Positions 15,683 through 22,703 of a stretch of 23,885 nt of DNA are shown one piece after another (position 1 is the stretch's first letter; each line of letters begins with the position of its first letter). The stretch comes from Clostridia bacterium. GTDB taxonomy: Bacteria > Bacillota > Clostridia > Monoglobales > Monoglobaceae. The notes under the pieces are model-generated. The model worked only from the letters and a program-made list of their open reading frames with translations, was not told where the DNA came from and made no database searches. The position numbers and the translations under genes were made by a program. Location of the stretch: contig CAAGHZ010000083.1 of the NCBI GenBank assembly GCA_900769795.1, positions 1-23,885 of the forward strand, read 5' to 3'.

Positions 15683-16696
15683 ATGAAGAAAATAGTATCA
15701 CTTATTATATCGTTTATACTTTGCGTTACGCTTTTTGCAGGATGCGGAGGAGAAAACGCAACTATCGGAGAGATGACGGGTGACCAAAACGCAGTTGTAG
15801 CCACTGCAGACGGATATGAGTTGACAGTTGATGCGTATAAGTACTTTATTATTCAAAATGCAATAGAAGAGATACAAGTGACAAATCCTAATTTTGACGG
15901 AGATTTTACAAAGATTGATTGGGACGCAAAGACAGAAAGCGGAGAGTCTATGGAGGAAGTAATAAAAACCCGTGCCCTTGGGGATTATGCCGATTATGTT
16001 GCTATGGTAAAATTAGGTGAAGAAAAGGGAGTTAAAGTAACCGACGAAGATATGAAGGAAATAATGGAGGCAATGGAACAGTATGGGGCAGACAATGGAG
16101 AAGAAGGTTTTAAAGTTGCGTTGCGTTCCATGGGGTTTTATTCGGCAGAGGGATATGAGAAGGTTGCAAGGCTGAATGTAGGCTATCAGAAGGTTAGCGA
16201 AGATTTTGAGCTAAGCAGAAAAAAATATATTGACGACGAGGAAACTCTGCAGAGTTATAAAAGCGATGAAGAAGTGTGCGCTCAGCATATTCTTATTAAG
16301 AATGACAGCGAAAAGTATGACAAGCCTGAGGAGACAATAAATGATATTCTGGAAAAAGCAAGAACGGGAGAAGATTTTGATAAACTCATAGCGGAATACA
16401 ATGAGGATCCGGGTCAGCCGCCGGCAGGTTACAGCTTTGGCAAGGGTGTTATGGTTCCTGAATTTGAAACTGCTGCATTTGCCTTAGATTATAATGAAAT
16501 CAGTGAAGTTGTAGAAACTGACTATGGTTATCATATTATAAAAAGAGTTGTTGGTATAAGCGAACTTAAGACATCTCTCAGAGGAGATGTTGATATATAT
16601 GCAGAAGTTTACGATAATTTGTCTGTAAAAGATATAATGACAGATATTTATAATGCAAATGAACTATTAAATAAAAAACAAGAAGGGGGTAAATAA
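15683..16696 (+). CDS. PrsA-like foldase lipoprotein (parvulin-type peptidyl-prolyl isomerase)
   Basis: This is a membrane-anchored chaperone that helps exported proteins fold outside the cell. The 337-residue product has a lipobox LFAGC (Cys21), an N-terminal helical SurA_N-like region (about 40-185; DAYKYFIIQNAIEEI, VTDEDMKEIMEAMEQYG), and a parvulin domain from about 200 (AQHILIK) to 290 (YGYHIIKRV), with DFDKLIAEYNEDP and GYSFGKGVMVPEFETAAFAL between. The catalytic His pair typical of active parvulins is kept. GTG at 15680 directly precedes the ATG; both fit AAAGGAG at 15666-15672, and ATG is chosen. It lies 20 bases after the SGNH lipoprotein and 2 bases before a cyclophilin. Confidence 0.9.
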   Translation: MKKIVSLIISFILCVTLFAGCGGENATIGEMTGDQNAVVATADGYELTVDAYKYFIIQNAIEEIQVTNPNFDGDFTKIDWDAKTESGESMEEVIKTRALGDYADYVAMVKLGEEKGVKVTDEDMKEIMEAMEQYGADNGEEGFKVALRSMGFYSAEGYEKVARLNVGYQKVSEDFELSRKKYIDDEETLQSYKSDEEVCAQHILIKNDSEKYDKPEETINDILEKARTGEDFDKLIAEYNEDPGQPPAGYSFGKGVMVPEFETAAFALDYNEISEVVETDYGYHIIKRVVGISELKTSLRGDVDIYAEVYDNLSVKDIMTDIYNANELLNKKQEGGK

Positions 16697-16698
16697 GG

Positions 16699-17190
16699 AT
16701 GGCAAACACAAAAGTAAAGGTAGAAATGGAAAATGGTGGCGAATTTGTAATTGAACTTATGCCTGAGTTTGCACCTGAGACAGTGGCAAATTTTGAGAGT
16801 CTGGTAAAGGAAGGTTTTTATGATGGAGTTATATTTCATCGTGTAATAGATGACTTTATGGCTCAGGGCGGTGACCCAACCGGAACAGGTATGGGTGGCA
16901 GCGGCAAGAATATCAAAGGTGAGTTCTTGCAAAATGGATTCTCTCAGAATACTTTGTCACACACTCGTGGTGTTGTATCAATGGCAAGGTCTATGAATCC
17001 GAATTCTGCAAGCAGTCAGTTCTTTATCTGTTATGGCGATTGTACATTTTTAGATGGTCAGTACGCGGCGTTTGGTAAGGTTACAGAGGGAATGGAGACA
17101 GTTGATGACTTTTTAAAGATAGAACGCAGAGGTCCCGAGGGTGGAACCCCCGTTGAAGAAATCAAAATAAAGAAAATGAGTATATTATAA
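16699..17190 (+). CDS. Cyclophilin-type peptidyl-prolyl cis-trans isomerase
   Basis: The enzyme speeds cis-trans isomerisation of Xaa-Pro bonds. The 163-residue product is a bare cyclophilin domain with the active-site run FHRVIDDFMAQGGDPTGTG (Arg, Phe, Met and Gln of the binding pocket present), RGVVSMARSMNPNSASSQFFI, and FLDGQYAAFGKV. It has no signal peptide or lipobox, so it should be cytoplasmic, unlike the PrsA-like protein encoded just before it. It starts 2 bases after that gene, using AAGGGGGT (16683-16690) as ribosome site, and is the last gene of the long plus-strand run. Confidence 0.95.
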   Translation: MANTKVKVEMENGGEFVIELMPEFAPETVANFESLVKEGFYDGVIFHRVIDDFMAQGGDPTGTGMGGSGKNIKGEFLQNGFSQNTLSHTRGVVSMARSMNPNSASSQFFICYGDCTFLDGQYAAFGKVTEGMETVDDFLKIERRGPEGGTPVEEIKIKKMSIL

Positions 17191-17201
17191 TATATCTTGC
17201 C

Positions 17202-17310
17202 GAGCCCCGTTGCGTCAGCCAGACCCTGACGCAGTCCAATATTTCACTTCGTGAAAATTGGATAAATGGGCTCTGCCCCTTTAAATCCCCGTATATATGA
17301 GGTTTGGGGC
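17202..17310. repeat. Multi-stem palindromic element after the cyclophilin gene
   Basis: Two hairpins sit side by side: TGCGTCAG (17211-17218) with 17226-17233, and a 12-bp stem with one bulged A and loop TTC (17235-17247 with 17251-17262). They can be enclosed by GAGCCC (17202-17207) with GGGCTC (17268-17273), giving a three-way junction. A further GCCCC/GGGGC pairing (17275-17279 with 17306-17310) follows. This could be a dispersed repeat, the operon's 3' end structure, or an RNA. No reading frame is present. Confidence 0.65.
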
Positions 17311-17361
17311 AAAGCTTTTATTTTAACCAATAATAAAAACTGATAGAAGATATTGACTATA

Positions 17362-17447
17362 AAAAGCAAGGCTATTGCAACATCGCCGCCGCGGTAGGCA
17401 TGGCGGAACAGGGGACGGCGATTATTCGAGGCAATAGACTTGCTTTT
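17362..17447. repeat. 86-bp imperfect palindrome
   Basis: AAAAGCAAGGCTATTGC (17362-17378) pairs with 17431-17447 over 17 positions with one mismatch. A second inner stem, ATCGCCG (17382-17388) with CGGCGAT (17416-17422), lies inside. The core is much more GC-rich than the flanks. This resembles a very small MITE-like unit or a stable RNA hairpin. No transposase or target duplication is evident. Confidence 0.65.
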
Positions 17448-17483
17448 AAAGAATTATTAGAATATACAATATATTAAGGGATT

Positions 17484-17511
17484 AAAAAAAGGGGCGGCAG
17501 CCCCTTTTTTT
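17484..17511. terminator. Bidirectional terminator between the cyclophilin gene and rnj
   Basis: Seven A, a GGGGC/GCCCC stem with loop GGCA, and seven T form a symmetric terminator that works in both directions. The stop codon of the RNase J gene (17510-17512) overlaps its edge. Confidence 0.88.
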
Positions 17512-19177
17512 ATACTTCCATTATTATTGGCAATATCATTGGTCGGCGTTTTGTCTTTGAATACAAATGACTGCTGATGTCGTTTTTCAGTCGTGTTTTT
17601 ATTGTTGTCCAGTTTACATATGCGCCCTCTGTGCATTTATCAACAACCTCTGCCGAAATTTCCCTTATGGATTCCATAAGGTCTTCGGATTCTCTGACAT
17701 ATACAAAACCTCTGGAGATAATATCAGGACCCGATACACACTCTCCGCTTGATTTATCTATGGTTAGAACAACAATGATGATTCCGTCTTCAGCGAGGTG
17801 TTTTCGGTCTCTCAAAACAATGTTGCCGACGTCGCCAACGCCAAGACCGTCAACCAGGACTTTTCCTGCAGGTACATTGCCCGTAAACTTTGCTCCGTCT
17901 TTAGAAATCTCCAATACTTTGCCAAGATCTGATATAATAATGTTTTTAGAGTTTATACCGGTCTGCAGAGCCAAATCTTTGTGGCGACATAAATGTCTGT
18001 ATTCTCCGTGCACAGGAATAAAGTATTTGGGCTTTGCAAGAGCAAGTATTATTTGTTGCTCCATCTGACAGGCGTGACCTGACACGTGGACATCGTCTTC
18101 TCTGTCGTGGACAACCTCTGCACCATGTTTTAAAAGTTCATTTACTACATTTGCCACGTTTTTCTCGTTACCGGGAATCGGGCTTGCAGAGATTATAACA
18201 AGATCAGTTGGCTCAATATTGATTTTTTTGTGAATAGAAAAAGCAATTCTTGTAAGGGCTGACATAGGTTCGCCCTGGCTTCCTGTTGTGATGATAACCA
18301 ACTTATCCTTTGGATAACGATTAATTTCGTCAATGCTGATTAAAGTATTTTTGGGAATGTTCATATAGCCAAGTTCGATTGCGGCATTTAAAACGTTTTC
18401 CATACTTCTGCCCGAAATAGCAACCTTTCTGCCATGAGTATAAGCAGAGTTTACAATTTGTTGCACCCTATGTACGTTGGATGCAAAGGTTGCTATGATG
18501 ATTCTTTTGTCTGCGCCTCTGTCAAAAAGATTGTCAAAAGTTTTGCCGATAGTACTCTCGCTCATGGTAAACCCTGACCTGTCGGCGTTTGTGCTGTCCG
18601 ACATAAGAGCGAGGATGCCTTTGTTGCCAAGTTCTCCTATGCGCGCAAGGTCAATCATACCGCCGTCAATTGGGGTAGGGTCGATTTTAAAGTCGCCTGT
18701 ATGCAGTATAACACCTGCGGGTGTGTGCAGAGCAATCGCAACTGCGTCTGCAATTGAATGATTTGTATGAATAAACTCGACCTTAAAAGCACCTATTTTA
18801 ACAGTGTCGCCTGCTTCAAGATTGATTAGTTTTGCAGAGCCTAAGATTCCATGCTCTGCAAGTTTGTTTTTGAGTATACCGAGAGTAAGTCTTGTGCCGT
18901 AAACCGGAACATTAAATTCCTTCAAGACGTATGGTATAGCGCCGATGTGGTCCTCGTGACCGTGTGTCAGCACGATTGCTTTGATTTTGTCCGATATTTT
19001 ATGAAGGTATGTGATTTCAGGGATGACAATATCAACGCCGGGCATATCGTCATCCGGAAAAGCCATACCGCAGTCTAAGATTATGGCGTCCGAACCATAT
19101 TCAAAGACGTTCATGTTTTTTCCTATTTCGTTTAAGCCACCAAGCGGAATCCACTTGATTTTTTCGTTCTTTTTCAA
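17510..19177 (-). CDS. rnj: Ribonuclease J
   Basis: This is a metallo-beta-lactamase/beta-CASP ribonuclease with 5'-to-3' exonuclease and endonuclease activity, central to mRNA decay and rRNA processing in Firmicutes. The 555-residue product has LGGLNEIGKNMNVFEYG, the zinc motif LTHGHEDHIGA (HGHEDH at 72-77), HTNHSIADA, HTGDFKIDPTP, the beta-CASP blocks around STNADRSGFTMSE and ISASPIPGNE, HVSGHACQMEQ, and PVHGEYRHL. Length is typical. The start is TTG at 19177; no ATG or GTG fits better, and AAGGAGG stands about 8 bases upstream. It is transcribed from its own promoter (19415-19443) through a long structured leader. Whether a second RNase J exists elsewhere cannot be seen, so no 1/2 label is given. 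Confidence 0.96.
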   Translation of the reverse strand: MKKNEKIKWIPLGGLNEIGKNMNVFEYGSDAIILDCGMAFPDDDMPGVDIVIPEITYLHKISDKIKAIVLTHGHEDHIGAIPYVLKEFNVPVYGTRLTLGILKNKLAEHGILGSAKLINLEAGDTVKIGAFKVEFIHTNHSIADAVAIALHTPAGVILHTGDFKIDPTPIDGGMIDLARIGELGNKGILALMSDSTNADRSGFTMSESTIGKTFDNLFDRGADKRIIIATFASNVHRVQQIVNSAYTHGRKVAISGRSMENVLNAAIELGYMNIPKNTLISIDEINRYPKDKLVIITTGSQGEPMSALTRIAFSIHKKINIEPTDLVIISASPIPGNEKNVANVVNELLKHGAEVVHDREDDVHVSGHACQMEQQIILALAKPKYFIPVHGEYRHLCRHKDLALQTGINSKNIIISDLGKVLEISKDGAKFTGNVPAGKVLVDGLGVGDVGNIVLRDRKHLAEDGIIIVVLTIDKSSGECVSGPDIISRGFVYVRESEDLMESIREISAEVVDKCTEGAYVNWTTIKTRLKNDISSHLYSKTKRRPMILPIIMEV

Positions 19178-19410
19178 ATTATATCCTCCTTAAAAAATAT
19201 GTATTCGTACAACAAAAATAAGAGGAAGAACAAGGTTGCTTCCATTTTGTTGTGGTAAATTCCCATTGCCGTCCGTAGGGGAATTTGGTTGTTATTAAAA
19301 TAGTCCGCTCAAATCAATCTTTTGTGTCGCAAGCATCGGGTCGAAAATGGTGTATGTGACGATTAAGTCTTTTTAATCATCACATACAAGGGTCCGAACA
19401 AATCAATCAC
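19178..19410 (-). promoter_or_regulatory. Structured 5' leader of the RNase J gene
   Basis: About 230 transcribed bases lie between the promoter and the ribosome site. Three hairpins are visible: 19352-19387 (15-bp stem with one G-T pair, 6-base loop), 19257-19286 (AAATTCCC with GGGAATTT), and 19209-19253 (ACAACAAAA with TTTTGTTGT, enclosing an inner 8-bp stem with one bulge), the last about 20 bases before AAGGAGG. A 17-base direct repeat, GTCCGnnCAAATCAATC on the plus strand, occurs at 19303-19319 and 19392-19408, on either side of the first hairpin. I do not recognise a known riboswitch or protein-binding leader class. Confidence 0.65.
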
Positions 19411-19414
19411 CTAT

Positions 19415-19443
19415 ATTATACACCATTTATTGCAGTTTTGCAA
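19415..19443 (-). promoter_or_regulatory. Sigma-A promoter for the RNase J gene
   Basis: On the minus strand, TTGCAA (19438-19443), 17-base spacer, TATAAT (19415-19420). The -35 box lies inside the end of the upstream gene and the -10 just after its stop codon (19427-19429). Transcription would begin near 19408. Confidence 0.82.
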
Positions 19444-21691
19444 GTTTTTTTATTTGATTGGTAAATTCTGCGCTGATTTCCTCGGCAGTTTCCATGGTTG
19501 TGCTCTCTGTTATAATCTTTACATAGTGTCTGTGTTTCTCGGGGACAATCAGTACCCAGCCGTTACTTTGGTATATTTTTATTCCGTCGGTTATATCAAT
19601 TTTATTGTTATGGTATTTCTCGCATAAGTTTTCTATAATATTTGCCTTGCGACTGTTTGGGCACTCTACCTCTGTTTCGATGCTGATTTGCTTTGGAAGT
19701 TCCTCTGCGAGTTTGTCAAAGCTGATGTTGTTGTAGTTTAAAAAGTCCAGAAGAGTGACGGCACAGAAGATTCCGTCAAAACATAGACGAAACTGAGTAT
19801 ATAGATTGTTTTTTAAAAGAATGCTCATAAACTCAGATGTTGAAGTGCCGCATTTTATAATATTTATTTTTTCAGAAGAAAGCATATCCTCAAGGGCTGA
19901 TGGCGCATATATGGGTAGGGCTATCGTTTTGCACCCAAAATAGCGAATCAGAATTATTGAGATGATATACATAAGGGCAGAGCTGCTAAGACGTATGCCG
20001 TCTCTTGTATACAAGATGATTTTTTGACCGTTAAAGCTGAGATCTGCAGAGAACTCAATGTGAGAGTTGTACTGCGTGATGTCTTCTATCTCGCCAAGCA
20101 ACGTTTCAAGAATATCTGACAAGGTCTCAGAGTGTGTCCTGATTTCTATGTTTTTTTCAAAACGATGGCTCTTTAACCCGTTTAGGATTTCCTGAATATA
20201 AAAAAGCCTATACTGATGCATATCAAGATAATCACGAAGTTTTTTTGTATCTGTTCTCAGAAAAATATTGTTGGAAAACACATTTTCTAAATTTTGCTGA
20301 TTTGATTTGGAAAACGGCGCTCCGTCATTCTCGATAAATTCAAGTTCGGGGCAAAAGCCACAATCGGCACTTGATTGACTGATATGAAGAGTCATTGAGG
20401 TGTTAAAAAACCGTGTGCCCAGGCGGGATGAGGGAAGACTTTGTTCGCCAAAGTTGTAAATTTTGGCACCTGTAGACACAAGACCTGACAGTGTGGCGGA
20501 CGCAAAGGTTTGACAAACGGGAGCCGAATCATAACTTAGTCCGATTTTGCACCCTCTGTACATAGTGCCAAGAGCAGCACCCAGTTTTGCCATAAACTCG
20601 GGTGTAATATCAACGTTTATTTCTCCGCATATTTTACCGTCTGAAAACAACTTATCTGTTCCTACGCTTCCCCAAATTAAATTGTCATTCAGGCGTGTAC
20701 CCTGCAAGACACGCTTGTTTGGCCAGACCTTGACGCCTGCACTTATAACACAATCATTTTCGATTCTGCAACCACTTCCGATTATGACACTGTCCATAAT
20801 ATCGGAATTTTTGCCAAGGTTGATATTTTTATCAAGAATTCCACCGTTTACAGAGGTGTTTTCGGACAGGGTGCAGGATGTGCCTATTATAGAGCGGCAA
20901 AGTGTTGCTCCTGATTTTATTGAACAATCCCTGCCTATAAATGTTCCGGCACCTATTTTTGCGTCTTTTTCGATGTGACAACCTTTTGATATATAGACGG
21001 GCGTTTCAATTTTTACTCCACTTTCCAGGCAGACGTCATTTTCCATAAAGAAACCGTCTCGTATTTTCATTCCGGGTAAATAATTCGGAAGGTTACCCTC
21101 AAGTATATCCCTGTGGCACAGTTTGTAATCAAAAATGTTGTAGATTGTGACAGAGTGGTGGTCTGCAATATAACCTGATATTTTCAGACCGTTGCCTGAG
21201 GCGTAGTTTATGATATCCTTCTCGGTTGAATCCCGTGGAGCAGATGTTAAAAGTTCAAGGGCTTTTTTTGAGTATATATAAACCCCTTCAATCTCCATTT
21301 CTTTATAGTTAGACAATGCATCGCGTTGTCCAACCCGGCTTGCTACAGAAGATAGCATGATGCAACGCGTTGAGGAGTCTTTAGGCGGTCGCAGGACGAT
21401 GGTTATATCCGATTTGGTTTTGTGATGGATGGAGATTACGTCACCAAGATTTGCTCCGGTAATCAGGTTATTTTCTATGGATAAAATGCCGTCTTTGTCG
21501 GCATGCTTTAAAAGAGTGTCATAAGAAAAATCTCTTATGACAGAGGCTTTGGATATGTTATGAGCAGATAGGTGCTTGCGTATATACTGCTCAAGAGGGA
21601 TTCCCATAAGAGGGAGGTCGTTTATACGTCTGTCGCATAAAAGGGGTGCTAAAGACAGTTGTGTTGAGTTAGGAATAATAACTGCATGCAT
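19427..21691 (-). CDS. Degenerate nucleotidyltransferase / LbH / phosphohexomutase-like fusion protein
   Basis: A 754-residue three-part protein built like the Clostridia and cyanobacterial fusions annotated mannose-1-phosphate guanylyltransferase/phosphomannomutase. Residues 1-~210 align with a sugar-phosphate nucleotidyltransferase, but the start MHAVIIPNSTQLSLAPLLCD lacks the GGxGTRL nucleotide-binding signature. Residues ~215-335 are hexapeptide repeats of a left-handed beta-helix (DAKIGAGTFIGRDCSI, NSDIMDSVIIGSGCRIENDCVI). Residues ~350-754 are phosphohexomutase-like (GEINVDITPEFMAKLG, then VTLLDFLNYNNISFDKLAEELP and GWVLIVPEKHRHYVKI), yet the phosphoserine loop reads HISQSSAD (436-443) rather than TASHNP-like, and the DxDxDR metal loop position reads LSFNGQK. 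Catalysis therefore looks unlikely in either domain. ATG has CGGAG upstream. It precedes rnj, which has its own promoter. Confidence 0.75.
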   Translation of the reverse strand: MHAVIIPNSTQLSLAPLLCDRRINDLPLMGIPLEQYIRKHLSAHNISKASVIRDFSYDTLLKHADKDGILSIENNLITGANLGDVISIHHKTKSDITIVLRPPKDSSTRCIMLSSVASRVGQRDALSNYKEMEIEGVYIYSKKALELLTSAPRDSTEKDIINYASGNGLKISGYIADHHSVTIYNIFDYKLCHRDILEGNLPNYLPGMKIRDGFFMENDVCLESGVKIETPVYISKGCHIEKDAKIGAGTFIGRDCSIKSGATLCRSIIGTSCTLSENTSVNGGILDKNINLGKNSDIMDSVIIGSGCRIENDCVISAGVKVWPNKRVLQGTRLNDNLIWGSVGTDKLFSDGKICGEINVDITPEFMAKLGAALGTMYRGCKIGLSYDSAPVCQTFASATLSGLVSTGAKIYNFGEQSLPSSRLGTRFFNTSMTLHISQSSADCGFCPELEFIENDGAPFSKSNQQNLENVFSNNIFLRTDTKKLRDYLDMHQYRLFYIQEILNGLKSHRFEKNIEIRTHSETLSDILETLLGEIEDITQYNSHIEFSADLSFNGQKIILYTRDGIRLSSSALMYIISIILIRYFGCKTIALPIYAPSALEDMLSSEKINIIKCGTSTSEFMSILLKNNLYTQFRLCFDGIFCAVTLLDFLNYNNISFDKLAEELPKQISIETEVECPNSRKANIIENLCEKYHNNKIDITDGIKIYQSNGWVLIVPEKHRHYVKIITESTTMETAEEISAEFTNQIKKLAKLQ

Positions 21692-21966
21692 AACTTAGAG
21701 ACTCCGTTTCGTATGGTCTTGTGCAAAGTGAAAATCGTATATAGTATATGATTTATATAAAACATTATACATTTTTGCCATTTAAATATAATGCTTTATT
21801 TTTTAAAAGAGATGTAGTATAATAAATATGATAAGAAAAGATTTTATTTAATGCAGAAAATCAGCATAGGGTAAAGCAATATAGACGGATTAGACAATCC
21901 CTCAGCCTTTGCCTGCAGCAAAGACAGCTCCCTTTACACAAGGGAGCCTATAAGGAGATGAATTAT
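21692..21966. other. Divergent intergenic region before ung
   Basis: The A/T-rich stretch 21740-21850 should hold promoters for the minus-strand fusion gene and for ung. A TATAAT at 21818-21823 faces ung, but its -35 (TTTATT, 17 bases upstream) is weak; a minus-strand TATAAT near 21763 faces the fusion gene with no clear -35. The right part is filled by the repeat at 21892-21950. No reading frame is supported. Confidence 0.5.
21892..21950. repeat. Palindromic Clostridia-type intergenic repeat in the ung leader
   Basis: The unit ACAATCCCTCAG... contains two consecutive hairpins: CTTTGC (21907-21912) with GCAAAG (21918-21923), and GCTCCCTT (21927-21934) with AAGGGAGC (21940-21947). The form CAGCTCCCTTTACACAAGGG is, from memory, a frequent dispersed repeat in gut Clostridia genomes. 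It ends directly before AAGGAG, the ung ribosome site, so it lies in the transcript leader. Confidence 0.75.
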
Positions 21967-22635
21967 ATGGTAAATATCGGCAACGAGTGGGATGACCTTT
22001 TAAAAGAAGAATTTGAAAAAGAGTATTATCAAAAGCTTCGCCGAGTTCTTGCAAATGAATATAAGACAAACACAATATATCCTGATATGTATGATATATT
22101 CAATGCTCTCAGGTATACATCTTATTCTGATGTGAAAGCCGTTATTATCGGACAGGACCCATATCACGGAGAGGGCCAGGCACATGGACTTTGCTTCTCG
22201 GTAAAAAAGGGAGTGCCTCAGCCGCCGTCGCTTAAGAATATCTTTAAAGAAATCAAGGACGAACTTAATATAGAGCCACCAAGTCATGGAGAACTTACTG
22301 ATTGGGCAAAACAAGGCGTACTTCTTTTAAATGCCACCTTGACTGTCAGAGAGGGGCAGGCAAACAGCCATAAGGATATTGGGTGGGAGATTTTTACCGA
22401 TAAAATAATAGAACTTTTAAACAAGAGAGAAAAACCAATTGTGTTCATGCTTTGGGGAGCAAATGCTAAAAAGAAAGCAAGCGTTGTTACAAATTCAGTA
22501 CATAAGATATTGTCTTGTGCACATCCGAGCCCGCTTTCTGCGTACAACGGATTTTTCGGTTGTGAACATTTTAAAAAGTGCAATGAATTTTTAGAACAGA
22601 TAGGACAAGAACCTGTAAACTGGGAGATAAAATAA
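21967..22635 (+). CDS. ung: Uracil-DNA glycosylase, family 1
   Basis: Ung removes uracil from DNA to begin base-excision repair. The 222-residue product has the water-activating loop GQDPYHGEGQAHGLCFSV (Asp64 in GQDPYH), PPSLKNIFKEI, GVLLLNATLTVREGQANSH (uracil-binding Asn), and the Leu-intercalation loop HPSPLSAYNGFFG with His186. It is of normal length and fully intact. An in-frame ATG at 21958 touches the AAGGAG (21952-21957) and leaves no spacing; ATG at 21967 gives 9 bases and is chosen. The gene ends in a strong terminator and is probably transcribed alone. Confidence 0.97.
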   Translation: MVNIGNEWDDLLKEEFEKEYYQKLRRVLANEYKTNTIYPDMYDIFNALRYTSYSDVKAVIIGQDPYHGEGQAHGLCFSVKKGVPQPPSLKNIFKEIKDELNIEPPSHGELTDWAKQGVLLLNATLTVREGQANSHKDIGWEIFTDKIIELLNKREKPIVFMLWGANAKKKASVVTNSVHKILSCAHPSPLSAYNGFFGCEHFKKCNEFLEQIGQEPVNWEIK

Positions 22636-22668
22636 AAATACCGGGGGTATACCCCCGGTATTTTTTTG
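22634..22668 (+). terminator. Terminator after ung
   Basis: A perfect 16-bp-per-arm palindrome (AAAAATACCGGGGGTA, 22634-22649, with 22650-22665) with a GC-rich core and a run of seven T. It begins in the ung stop codon. Its symmetric A/T flanks would also allow use from the other side. Confidence 0.92.
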
Positions 22669-22703
22669 GTTTATCTGTGCAACATAAAAACGGAGGCGAT
22701 ATT

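Noticed and set aside
17362..17447. Insertion sequence
   Set aside because: No transposase and too short; kept only as an inverted-repeat element.
19363..19410. Possible leader peptide (GTG, 15 codons) in the RNase J leader
   Set aside because: The GTG would be at or before the expected transcript start with no ribosome site, and the second copy of the repeat is not coding.
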